Shown here: piece by piece, positions 46,509 to 58,232 of the stretch
How the letters are laid out: each line of letters starts with the position of its first letter
Position numbering within the stretch: the stretch's first letter is position 1
Source: Amphirosellinia nigrospora
Lineage: Eukaryota > Ascomycota > Sordariomycetes > Xylariales > Xylariaceae
Length of the DNA stretch: 64,000 nt
Assembly (NCBI GenBank): GCA_004123355.1
Contig: SCHM01000005.1
Span: forward strand, 930,001-994,000
Reading direction: 5' to 3'
Made by a program: the position numbers and the translations under genes
Notes under the pieces: model-generated
Databases searched by the model: none
Seen by the model: the letters and a program-made list of their open reading frames with translations, nothing else
Told to the model about the DNA's origin: nothing

Positions 46509-49500
46509 GCTAGGCGCTGGCTTGGGGTCAGGCTGTGTTGGGCCTGTGTTTAGGTTTTTTGTTGCTTGGCATACGTTCTAGCTGGATTGTGATGGCTCGG
46601 TAGGGTTTGTGTTCGTGGCGGTTCCTTCTTCTTTATCTTGTAGTTGTGTGTGGTTGGGACTGAGTGGGAAGGTTTGTTGTGGTGTGAAGGGGTGGTTTAC
46701 TCATAGATGAAAAGTTGAGACGGGATGCTGTGATGGTTGATATAATTATTTGGTAGTAATATCAATATTTTGACTATTGGATCTTTCTTCTCCCATATTA
46801 TGTTGGTATGCTGAATTCCAGGGACTATCTATAGGTCCCTTCTTCGCCTGCTGTACTCTGAAACGACCCCCTTTTCTGTTATTATTAAAGAAGCCATACC
46901 TGGGTAACCCCAGCCGAAAATTCCGAGTATTAAACACGTCTACCCCAACCTTTGAGAAGTATCATAAGCTGCATTGTAGGTGGAAGCCGCTACGTCGTCT
47001 TCTGCGTGTGTCTGAAAAGCTTCGGCTACGTAGAGTTGATCACTCTTTCCAGCCCTTAGACAGGTATATTATTCACTCTGGAGCCTAGCCACCTAACATA
47101 AGCTTATAGGATTAAAATTGACTGTTTACACAAGTGACAACGAAGTTCATCACAAGTTTTTTCTCGGTCGTCTTCTAAGTCAGCTTCTCAGTACACATCG
47201 CCTTGGCGTTCTCTCTGCTCATGGCGTGGTCTTTGGTAGATCCGACCCTCAAATCGCAGTACTAGCGATTTGTCTATGCTATATTAGTGATGATAGATCC
47301 ATCAAACTGACCTCGAAAGCTAGAGTTTAATGCCGCGCGTAGGACAGTCGCGTACTCTTTTTGAACGAATTGTGTTGCATCGAAGCACGTCCCCCAGTGA
47401 AACATACGGGAGGAAATTTAGCGTCAAACACGTCCCCCAAAGAGAATATAACCGATCTTATCCTAGTTGCGAAACTCGAAGAGTGTCGAACAACACTGCA
47501 GCCCACTAATGAGACTTCGGATATTGTAGGAGTTAACCTTGATATCAGCCAATACGTTGATAATGGTTATGTCACGAGAGGGAAGTGCATCTAGGCCAGG
47601 TACATCAATAGTAGTCTTGATAGTAGGTAGCATACAAGACTAAAGGTTGAAGGAGGGAAGAATCTAGCCTGAAGGATGACGAGTGTAGTATGTATGTATA
47701 TGCTGATCCTGCAGCCCAGTGTAGCCCAGAATTCCTGACAGGTTGTGGCATAATTCTCGTAGTACCCCTTACAGTAGCTAGGCCGCGCGACGGGAATCAG
47801 CCCCCTTTGTTTTTCTTGTTGGGAGTCATCGGGCTGATCGCATTGTAAAGCAATCTAGCCGGCCAATTCTTTACTGTTTGCTTTCTGGCATTGCAATACT
47901 TTAACTCTCGCAGGCATAAGAAGGTAAGACATCTGACGTACTTTTATAGGAGACTTGGTGGTTATTAATAGAATACTATATTATTAAGTGATTAAACATG
48001 CCTGCTACGTAAGTGGCTGAGAGACATCCCCGTAGTGTCACGCACCGAGAGGCTGGAACCGAATGAAAGACAAGTGTGGCATATGCGGCATCCCTCGCTT
48101 TCGTCCAGACACTTATGTATAGACTGGAGATCTCCTATCTTGAGGCCTAGGGGGATGAAACCGGATGGCCCCTTGACTCGGAATACAAAAGGTCATGCTC
48201 GAGCGTGAAATCCTATTCTCATGGTTGGAACCATGACAGGAGAATTTCACAAGGATTTGGATTGTTAAGCAAGGTACTGCGCTCTTATCCCTGCCATAGG
48301 GACATCGTGACTGGCAAACAGCTTGGGGCAAATTGCAATCGTGTGTTTTCTACTTGTGACGCATAACTGCCGTGGTTTTACCTTCCACCCATCGGCTCAC
48401 TCTACGTATGCCTAGGCTCTGGAAAGGCGAAGCAAGTCCAGTCGAGGGTGTCGCCACGCAAACAACTTTTAACTTACGCGTCACCGATATCGATGCTGTG
48501 TGCCACACACAAAGGGAAGTTATAAGCCGTAGGCAATACTACCGTGGGGGTCTGACACCCAATGGTATGAAATCATTGGATTGGGTACATGCGGTGTATT
48601 GATTGATTGCCGAATTCGGCAATGTTGCATTGAACACACCTGGCTCGTGGTCGAGATGCTGGACAGCATGATAGCATATTCGGTCGTGGTAGATATACAA
48701 TCTCCAAGGTAGAAGTGCGGCTGCGATGAATGATGATATGCTCCTCGTCTACACATAACGATGTCGGCTGTCCCCGCTCTGCGGTTGAAACCGGACGCAA
48801 CGTCTTGTCCCGATCGTGGAACCCGAAGCGGCCGTGGGATCGGAGGTGAAACCGGCGAGCGCTGAACTTCTTGGGCGGGTAGCGCGGCTATTTTAATCAA
48901 TAAATGGAAAGTATGATAAACAAGCTTTTTCTATGAAGCGCATTCACTTAAACCCGGTACCCGCCCTTTCTGATTGTCGAATTGGTTTGGAGTACGCCAC
49001 CGTATCTTTCGGCATGTACTAAAGGCAGGGCAGGCTGGGCGACCCCTGCATGGGCTCGATTCTCGGAGCATGGAATCTGAGCCCTCGACGCGGCGTGTTC
49101 TTCGAAAGCAGATGTTCATTGGCTTCTGGGCAAGGTGTGCTAGGGAATGCAATGTAACCCTTTGAGCGTGTAGCTGTATCCCTCCGTGCGCATGTCTCTG
49201 GATTAGGAGATAACGGGCATGGGCTGGCTGGAGAAAGCTTGGCCGATATCGCTTGTTGTTGGGTATATGTATCTTCTGGACTTAGTGGGCTCAAGTATCC
49301 AAGTATTCTGTATCGGAGCCCGCTATGGGCATGGCCCAGAACATACCCAGACACAGGGAGAGTAAGACGATGACGATGTCGATGTGGACGATGCATTAAT
49401 TTCCAATCGTTGGTACATTTGTTCCGCGATAAGTGACACGCAGCTCTAGCCACTAGCTAGAATTCATCCATGTGATATTACACTACTGACGTCCGGACCG

Positions 49501-50657
49501 CTCTTCTGCCCTTCCGGGTGCAATCCAACGACCTGTATACGGTTAGGTACATCTAGGACACCTAAACAGAAACCAAAAGTCTATGGTTCGATTGCCGCGG
49601 TGGAGTAGAAGCAAGCGAAATGAGGAAAGAGACAACCGGAGTGAAGTCGGCGGATTTGTAAGGTCTTGGGTAAGGAATGTGAGGAATGTAATTTTCACAT
49701 TTTGTACCGATTACCTACTTAGGTACTCAGTTTACCGTGATCAATTCTGAGCCCTAGCCCAGCAGGGGTGCTTCTGATCTTCATGTTTCTCAGCACCTCA
49801 CTGCGCCTGTCTGCCACTGCTATCGCTACTCCCTAGGTCTGCCTAGGTGGTAGGCACAGGATTTGCGGTGACGGGCAGCAGCGACCCCTCACGTGCCCCC
49901 AAGCGGGGAATGATGGGCAGATGGGGTCTGCAGCAGGCCCGCAGCGAATAAATGCGGCTGTGAATTTGGGCTCGGGAGTTTGACATCACCTCGCCCCCCC
50001 TGCCCAGACCCTGCCGGCCTCCGGTTGGCTCGGCTCGTTGCAAGACTGACACTCGAGATACACTATTTCGTACTACGTCCAGCTACCTGACCAGACCTAA
50101 CCTCTAGGTAGTCTTCTCCAGAGAATTCTCCACAACCTGTCCACAACCTGTCCACAGACCAGCGCTCTATCACACTAGCTCCCCCGATTGGGGACAAGGG
50201 ACGTTCCATTGCACCCAATCTAACACCGCCAAATTCAAATCCCTAGAAGCTCACCTCAATCACTTCAAGCAGCCGGCCCGCGACCGGAGGCGCCTTTGCC
50301 ATCTCCGATCCTCGGCCACTCCGTTTTGCTTTTAATCAAGGGCGAGCAGCTTGCTTAAAGATGTAACGAGACACCTGCCTTGCCGGTATCATCTTAGGTG
50401 TTTGTTCTATTGGCCTATCGTCATTGCGACGTCTACATAAATATATCCTACATCGCATACATCGTCACCTCCCGCATCCAGATCCGTGCTTACACGTTGC
50501 CTTTCAGCTACGCCACCTTTGTGTGTCTTGATCGGCCCCATCTTCTCTCCTCACTATTCAGATTTTATTCTCTTGTGCTTGACGAGAGACATACTGGGCA
50601 GTCTCAGAGCCCAGCCGGAAAGTTTCAACAATAGCTCTGAGGAGCAACACACTCAAG
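46509..50657. other. 4.1 kb without recognisable gene, LEU1 promoter on the right
   Basis: Short ORFs at 46777, 47118, 47361, 48113-48900 and 49019-49453 have no domains or intron-supported extensions. Nearer LEU1 a GC-rich patch (~49880-50040) holds CACGTG beside CCCCT and GCGGGG-like boxes (~49885-49910). A CCACAACCTGT direct repeat lies at ~50130-50153. These are possible regulatory sites, not proven. Confidence 0.4.
49880..49910. promoter_or_regulatory. possible CACGTG / CCCCT box cluster upstream of LEU1
   Basis: ACCCCTCACGTGCCCCC followed by AAGCGGGG. CACGTG is a basic helix-loop-helix site and CCCCT a stress-response-like box in fungi. It lies about 760 bases upstream of the LEU1 start. 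Assignment is inference from motif identity only. Confidence 0.25.
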
Positions 50658-53211
50658 ATGCCCATTGCAGAGAAAGCGCCGCAGACCTTATATGACAAGG
50701 TTCTTGCTGCGCACATCGTCGATGAGAAGCTCGACGGCACAATCCTTCTCTACATCGGTACGTAAGACTGGGCAGCCAATTGTGTAGTCTGCAAACAATC
50801 AAGACGGACGTCCTTGCTAACTTGTGTGTGTGTGCGCAGACCGTCATTTAGTCCATGAAGTCACCTCACCGGTATGTTACGCGCATATGTCATGTCACAA
50901 TGGCAATCAAGCTGACGGTAATCATAGCAAGCTTTCGAGGGCCTGAAGAACGCCGGACGGGCTGTACGGAGAACAGACTGCACTCTTGCTACTACGGATC
51001 ACGTATGTCGCCTTTCCTCATTGTTGATGTCACTTATATGCACGATGACTATGCCGAGGATAAGCGTGTTTAGAGGCTAATCCATGTTCCGCTGCAGAAT
51101 GTCCCCACTAAATCCCGAAAAGGCATAAAGGACATCGCCACCTTTGTCGAGGAGGAGGATTCGCGGTTGCAATGTCTCACTCTGGAAGAAACGTGAAGGA
51201 ATTCGTATAACATATTTCGGACTCGGCGACAAACGTCAAGGAATTGTCCATGTCATCGGCCCCGAGCAGGGGTTCACGCTTCCGGGCACCACGCTTGTGT
51301 GCGGCGACAGCCACACCTCCACCCATGGCGCCTTCGGGTGCTTTGCGACCGGTATCGGTACCAGTGAGGTGGAACACGTCCTGGCCACCCAATGCCTCAT
51401 CACCAAGAGGAATAAGAATATGAGGATACAGGTCGAGGGCGAACTTGCCCGGGTGTCAGTTCAAAGGATGTTGTCCTCCATGCCATTGGCTTAATTGGTA
51501 CCGCTGGCGGTACCGGCTGTGTTATAGAGTTCTGCGGTTCCGTCATCCGCAGCTTAAGTATGGAAGCTCGTATGTCCATCTGCAACATGTCTATTGAAGG
51601 TGGTGCTAGAGCTGGCATGGTCGCACCCGACGAGATTACTTTCGAATACCTCAAGGGCAAACCACTTGCCCCTTCTCCGGACTCACCTGAGTGGGAGCGT
51701 GCTGTGTCATACTGGAAGAGTCTCCAGTCTGACCCAGGTGCAAAGTATGATATCGATGTTCAAATTGATGCCAAGGATATTGTCCGACAGTCACTTGGGG
51801 CACGAGCCCAGAGGACGTCGTGCCTATCACTGGATCGGTACCGGACCCTGAAACATTCCAGACAGAGGCCAAGAAGCAGAGCGGTCGTAGGATGATTGAA
51901 TATATGGGCCTAACCCCAGGGACGCCCATGGAGGACATCTCCATCGACAAAGTGTTTATTGGCTCTTGCACGAACTCGCGAATTGAGGATCTACGCGCCG
52001 CAGCCGAGGTAGTGAGGGGCAAGAAATCGCATCTAATGTCCAACGAGCCATGGTCGTGCCTGGATCCGGAATATCAAGGAGCAAGCTGAAGCGGAGGGTC
52101 TGGACAAGATATTCCTCGATGCAGGCTTCGAATGGAGAGAAGCAGGGTGCAGTATGTGCCTCGGCATGAACCCCGATATTCTATCACCCAGGGAGAGGTG
52201 TGCAAGCACAAGCAACCGAAACTTCGAAGGAAGGCAAGGTGCCTTGGGCCGAACGCATCTCATGTCACCGGTGATGGCCGCCGCCGCCGGTATCGCTGGG
52301 AAACTAGCAGATGTCCGAAAATTGACCAATTACAAAGCAAGCCCACATGTCGAAGCGTTCAAAGCGCATACGCCATCGACCAAACATTCGATGAGAGCCT
52401 CGAGAATGGTGATCCAACGGCTAAAGATAAACTTGCCGACCAACCGGAAGACAGCTCGCTAACCGCCGAGGCCCTGGTCAAGGAAGCCGCTGGCTCACAA
52501 GGCCTACCTAAATTTAACTTGCATAAGGGTATTGCCGCACCGCTGGATCGCACTAACGTCGATACTGACGCCATTATACCTAAACAATTTCTTAAGACGA
52601 TTAAGCGCACGGGCTCGGCTCGGCCCTTTTCAATGCATGGAGGTACAATGACGACGGCTCGCCGAACCCGACTTTGTCCTCAACCAGGAACCATATACCC
52701 GGGCAATACTCTTGTTGTCACTGGTCCTAACTTTGGCTGTGGAAGTTCTCGTGAACATGCCCTTGGGCTTTGAACGATTTTGGTATCCGATGCATCATTG
52801 CCCATCTTTCGCCGATATCTTCTTCAACAACACATTCAAGAATGGCATGCTACCATCGCTATTACGAATGCCACTGATTTGGAAAAGATCGCGGCGGAAG
52901 CTAGAGCTGGTAAAGAGATTGAAGTCGATCTCACAAACCAGGAGATTCGCGACGCAAGCGGCAATACCATTTGCACGTTCGACGTTGAGGAATTCAGGAA
53001 ACACTGCCTGATCAACGGTCTTGACGACATTGGCCTGACCCTACAGTTGGAGGATAAGATCACAGAGCATGAGAAGAAGATTTCACAGATCACACCATGG
53101 ATCGATGGCACATCTTATCTTAGAAGAAAAGGTGGCAAGTTGCCCGTGAAGGCTGCTAAGGTGCCCATGACGAATCGTGGGCAGGAACTCAAGGACCCTA
53201 TTGAATGGTAA
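50658..53211 (+). CDS. LEU1: 3-isopropylmalate dehydratase (LeuC-LeuD fusion)
   Basis: Isomerises 2- to 3-isopropylmalate in leucine synthesis; [4Fe-4S] aconitase-family enzyme. Start [16 protein letters not shown], chosen by homology. Introns follow at 50758-50839 and near 50874-50929 and 51003-51097. Catalytic part: [34 protein letters not shown] and [12 protein letters not shown], which carry the three cluster cysteines. After a linker (EALVKEAAG) the LeuD swivel domain follows: [50 protein letters not shown]. It ends [12 protein letters not shown] with the stop at 53211. Length ~775 residues, normal for the fungal fusion. About ten single-base losses, nearly all in homopolymers (for example C runs near 52664, 52760 and 52800, A runs near 51190 and 52025, G run near 51450), break the frame. 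In an otherwise conserved primary gene this argues for sequence error. Confidence 0.93.
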
Positions 53212-54510
53212 TACGGCTGGTACAAGTGAAACAAAAAAGGAATTCGGAGTTATTACCCGGCATGGATGCTGAGGATTGGTATTTTCAAAGCGTCGATTCT
53301 ACTATGCTTGAGGTCTTTTGATTCTCACCCACCACTTAATTTGGTAGTGTGAATGAAATGATATCATGTTTAAGGGGCGTCAATTTATGACAATCTGACC
53401 CGCAATCTGCAACTCTTTTGCTCTTTGTTTTGGTATCTGAAATTGTGAATTGCAGATTTCCATTTGTCTTAATCAGCACAACAACATCAGAGAGAATGCA
53501 GATTATGAGATTAACAAGCGATAAATTAGCCACTTAGCAGGTAGCTCCGCTGTTCGCCTTCGAGACAACTAGTGATGAGATAGAAGCCTAGATCATAAGG
53601 TTATTCGTGCCGGAATTGTCATTGGCGGCGAGAATTAGCCCACCCCAGCCCGAGAGCCTAGGGCCGGGTTGTGCTTACGCTACCCTCGAAGTTGACATAT
53701 TCGCATTTTAGTCGCGGATGTTGGAGGGTTACCCAGGCTATGTTTAGGGGCTGGCGTGGTCCGAAAGCATTTTGCAGTTGCTAGAACAGCGATGCTGTTT
53801 CGCGTACTTATCCTATAGATATTGCCGAGTGCATGGCTTTGTACGAGACTTCAACTTTGAGCTTAGCTTAAGAAGAAATGAGGCGATTAAGAAATGGAAG
53901 TCGTAGGTCGAGACCCTCGGGCTCCCTTGACGCCGTGAAAGAATGCTACAAGTCAAATATTACTTAAGATGTTGCACTCAAGCTCTCGTTACACCACATC
54001 TGGCCTGTTTCTGGGCCATAGCCATAGTCTGGAGAGTCAAGTTCCTGGGTATGCTGTCGGGAGAATATACATCAATCATACCGTCTCATTCACATTAGAT
54101 ATTTTTAAAGATTAGTGAACAGTGACGAGTGACGAGCCTCGATTGACGTGGTCACCGCAGGTGACGAAGCGGGGCAAGTCTACAGGATTATGGAATCATC
54201 TTCGAGGTGCAGCCAGCGTAGTATTTCGACAAGAACTTTTATACAATTGGACCGTTTTTGGCTCTGAATAAGCAACCATTGCTTGAATTGGCAGATGAAA
54301 CCCAACAAGTGATCAAGACTTTCAGAGCGGTGTGATCATTCCGTGTTGTAGAACACGTTCCAGATACGATTTATATGAATAGCGCATCGCTGCCAAGGTT
54401 TGCTTTCTCTCCTGATCTCATATTCCAAGAGAGCATCCTTACAAGTCTTCTTCACACATTCACCCGTCACCAACGTCATTAATCCATCTCTCCCCCTCAT
54501 TCAATTCACA
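53212..54510. other. intergenic, no gene seen
   Basis: 3' flank of LEU1 and 5' flank of the hydrolase. The ORF at 53336-53533 (minus) is featureless. Confidence 0.4.
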
Positions 54511-55398
54511 ATGCCATATATCACTGTAAAAGACGGCGCGGAGATATTCTACAAGGACTGGGGAAGCAAAGAAGGACCAGCAGTGGTCTTGAGCCACGGC
54601 TGGCCCCTCAGTTCCGATAGCTGGGAGGGCCAGATGTTCTTCCTCGCCAACCGGGGATACCACGTCGTGGCGCACGACAGACGCGGCCACGGACGGTCGA
54701 GCCAGCCGTGGGAAGGCAACGATATAGATACCTGGGCCGACGATCTCTACAGCTCATTGAGCACTTGGACTTGAGAGACGTCGTGTTGGTGGGACATAGC
54801 ACCGGCGGGGGCGAGATCGTGCGCTTTTGCGGCCGACGTGAGTTCCGAGTCCGATGGGTTTGGTAAAGCTACGTCGAACTCGCTGACGTTATTCTCTTTT
54901 CTAGATGGTACTGCGCGGGTCAAGAAGGCTGTGATCATCAGCGGAACGCCGCCGTTGCTGGTGAAGACGGAAAAGTCGCCCGACGGCGTGCCGATGGAAG
55001 TCTTCGACGGGTTCCGGGCGGCGATGCTCAAGGACCGCGCGCAGTTCTTCCTGGACGTGCCGACCGGGCCGTTCTTCGGGTTCAATCGCCCGGGTGGAGA
55101 AGAGCCAGGGCCTCATCGATAGCTGGTTTCAGCAAGCATGGCGTCTGGACTGAAGGCGACGTACGACTGCTGAGGGTTGGGAGGTCGATCTCAGTGGAGA
55201 TCTCGAGAGTATGGATATCCCTGTTCTTTTGATCCAGGGCGATGATGATCAGATTGTCCCGCTGAAAGCTGGCGCGCTTGCGACGCTCAAGCATCTTAGG
55301 GATGGGAGGTTGAAGATTTATCCAAGGGCGCGCATGCTTTGCCTAATACTGAAGTGGACGCTGTTAATGAGGATTTATTGGAGTTTTTAAAAGAGTAA
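54511..55398 (+). CDS. alpha/beta hydrolase, non-haem haloperoxidase/arylesterase type
   Basis: Start [18 protein letters not shown]. Oxyanion-hole region [16 protein letters not shown], strand [16 protein letters not shown], nucleophile elbow VGHSTGGGE (Ser in GHSTG, nt ~54795). Intron 54838-54904 (GTGAGT...TTCTAG) joins RFCGR to [10 protein letters not shown]. Then [19 protein letters not shown], the acid strand [16 protein letters not shown] (~55215) and the catalytic His in [10 protein letters not shown] (~55330). The stop TAA is at 55396-55398. About 275 residues, typical of cofactor-free haloperoxidase-like hydrolases, which are in practice esterases/perhydrolases. Three or four single-base losses (near 54755, 55090, 55170, 55325) break the frame. 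No clear link to LEU1 beyond proximity. Confidence 0.8.
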
Positions 55399-56001
55399 GA
55401 GGTATCTCGTAACGTAATCTTTTGCTTGGGGTTAGAGTTCTGAAGAGGACTTGTCATCTCATTTGGTTGTTGCTTATATCTTAGAATGAAAATCATAAGC
55501 TGATATTCAAGATGCACAATTCCATTAGCCGTTCTGAAGGATGTCGTGATTGACTTGGATAACCTCAGCCGGAAATAAAGCGAAGCAAGTCCACTGAGCT
55601 TAGAGAAACGCTTTAGCGAAGTTGCAAAAGTTATGAATTTTTTTGGTGTATGAAACAAGTCTAAGAGTATATCACTAGAGTTCTGACGGGTTTCTGTAAG
55701 AGAAAAACCTCGAAATTAGTATTTCACTGTAGCGAGGTAGGATATTATTCAACTACTCATTCTCTGCAGTCTGAAAATGTTCATGTTAGTAGCTCTTGGT
55801 AGGATAAAGTGGTTATAAATTTTGATTTATTAGAATAATTACTAATAAGTTATAAAGTGTTGTTTGCTTGGTTGTTACCGAGATACCGAGACACCGAGGC
55901 ACTGCATACCACGGCAATTATGCCTCGTTGTCGTCGTCAAACACGCTTGATTCTTGATAACCTGTGCGGGCACTCGGCAACAAAAACACTTCATCATTCG
56001 C
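55399..56001. other. intergenic, no gene seen
   Basis: Convergent 3' flanks of the hydrolase and the small minus-strand gene. AT-rich. Confidence 0.4.
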
Positions 56002-56538
56002 TCATCTCCACAAACTCGCAACTCTAACAATAGTAATAACCTGAGAACACGGGACCCGAGAAGTATTTTGGCCCAGGTGAATATCTGGGGATTGGTGGTC
56101 CTTCATCACTCCCGCAATCTGAATCAAGCTCATAGTCTGAGTCCGGGACGTCACTTTCTGGACAGCTATCTCCACCCAGTCTGAGCATGTGTCGTAGTCG
56201 AAACTGACATCGCGCAGAGAACTTTCTCTCTGATTTCCTCGCACCGCGGAGGCGTATTGCATAGCACGACGGTACGCCTCTGGGTTGCTCCGAAGTTGGT
56301 CTGCGAGGAGCCTTTGCTGGAGCTCGCGGTCGTTGTCGACGAGTGCAACAAATTGTTCTATCAGAATTAGATATATTAGTTTCTAAAGCAGTTTCCCAGC
56401 GGCGAAGAACGTACTCAGCTTGAGTTTGCGGGAGAGCCACCGTCTGATCCACTTAAATAGACCTTTCAAGCCTTTTGCCGCGAGTTTCAGACCTGCGATA
56501 CAAATTCCCGCCACGATATAAGATGTAACCGGATCCAT
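56002..56538 (-). CDS. small helical protein with amphipathic N-terminus, unknown
   Basis: Two exons on the minus strand. ATG at 56538 gives MDPVTSYIVAGICIAGLKLA, then a basic amphipathic stretch (KGLKGLFKWIRRWLSRKLK). A GTACGT donor and a CTAATTCTGATAG acceptor (intron ~56361-56410) join in frame to KQFVALVDNDRELQQRLL, ADQLRSNPEAYRRAMQYA and SLRDVSFDYDTCSDWVEI, with a stop at 56002. About 160 residues. An alternative frame after ~56165 gives a highly acidic end (ESDVPDSDYELDSDCGSD ... GYYYC, stop ~56024), which could be the true C-terminus if a base is missing. No family is recognised; the N-terminal hydrophobic plus basic helix suggests membrane association. Confidence 0.5.
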
Positions 56539-58232
56539 TGTTCTAGTCGACGTAGTAACAGTTATCTGAGAGATTAGAAAAGAAATGATGACAGCGTTAC
56601 GAAGTCTAGAACTTATATCTCGGCTTCTTCCATGGCACGTGTTTACGATCTACAAAGTGGCGCAGTAACATACTCGATTCGACAAGCAGCAGCCAAGCGG
56701 AAGCCTGATTCAGACCATCTGGACGCCTCAATGAAACCAAATAGGCCTAGCCCGGCATGCCGAGGTTGACGTTCTCGGGTGTTGGCGACCCGTGATATCT
56801 GGGGTAGATCACTGCCGTCAGGAACCCGTGATATACGGGTAGGTCATCTACACGCATGTCGTCGGCGAAGATCATCGAAACTATCTTCGTGGGTGTATTA
56901 TGGCTATATACATATAATCCCGTTCATTTGTTGTGTACTGTGCCCGTGACTTTGCGACATCCGGCCGGCCGTAAGGTTAAATCAACTCTACTCCAATCGC
57001 AGCCACTTATACTTTGGCGTTGGGAATCATCCTCTTGATGTTAGGCTACAATAGGAAGGAGGTAGGTTGAATGAGCTGACTTTAAATACTTAGTTACAAC
57101 TTGTGTTACCTCGTATTTAAACAAATTGCGGAGAGCGGTGAATTCAATTAAGGGCACATTACATGGAAAATCGGTGTATATACATTCTTAGGAGCAAAAC
57201 TTAGGGCTAATGACAGTAGATATGTAAATAAGGCGCTTCTAAGCCCTGGATTGAAAGATAGAAAAGCTTTCCAGTCTATACCGCGGGCTCATCTTCTACC
57301 TTTCGGGATCGCCCGCCTCCTTGAACTCTGGTTAACCTTCCCTGTCGCCGTAGTCATTATGCGGGGTTTTGATTGCTTTCCACGATCTTGTGACTTTCTT
57401 TATCAAGAAAGAGATCTTGAAAGATGACTTACTTAACCTCGGGCTTAGCTATTGTTCGAATTGTCTCGCATGATTATTTTAGTTCCTGTCCTATGACGCC
57501 TACCTTACGTACTTAGATTCTTACAACATCTTCCCCAAGCTCCTTATGAGCATGGTCGGTGGATAGAACATCAGACAACCTCGGGTGTTCTTGGATTATC
57601 GGCTCGGGTATAGAGCATGCTCGTGGGACTTTAAATGTGGAGTGGCTTATACTTAAGGCTTGGAACGTAAGGTCCTATTCAGTTGATAAAATCATCGGGT
57701 CTTCAAGGTCTCTGGTTTCCTATTTCTCTCTCTAATGCAACCTCGATTTTACCTCTTGTTTACCTCACCTATCTTCATCTGGATATCTCAAACTTCGAGA
57801 GGGGTCGGAGGCTAACAGCCATCTTGGACTTTGGGTGGCTAGTGGCCTTGTGGCTCGTGGGCTTATCTATGTAACCACCAACTAGGGTCCCTCCTATATA
57901 TTTTGGACTGCCTTTCAAAATGTGACAGAGTTAAGATGTTTACTTGGGTTTCCAAGATATAATTTACGGCTGTATTTATCAAGTTTCAAAACTTCTACAC
58001 TTGCCTGTGTCCTTTGTAGCTGAGGGTGTCGTGTAGTAGAACAGAAAACCTCGCCCATCCAGTCTCCCTGACCTTCTCATTCCAAAGGCTCCGACTTAAA
58101 TTTTACGAAATAGGCAGTGTTATTTTTTACTTTCAAAGCAATGAGCATAAATGTCGTATTTCACAATTAATTTAATTGTCTTCCGATTAGGTAGGAGCTT
58201 AGCGTTGCAACTAATAGTGAAAGTAATACCAA
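56539..58232. other. intergenic, no gene seen
   Basis: AT-rich. The ORF at 57683-57874 is featureless. A repeated phrase CCCGTGATAT(A/C) occurs at ~56790 and ~56825. Confidence 0.4.

Noticed and set aside
50658-53211. LEU1 as a true pseudogene
   Set aside because: All breaks are one-base losses in short runs, with conserved code resuming at once; the same pattern hits most genes in the window. Sequence error is simpler.
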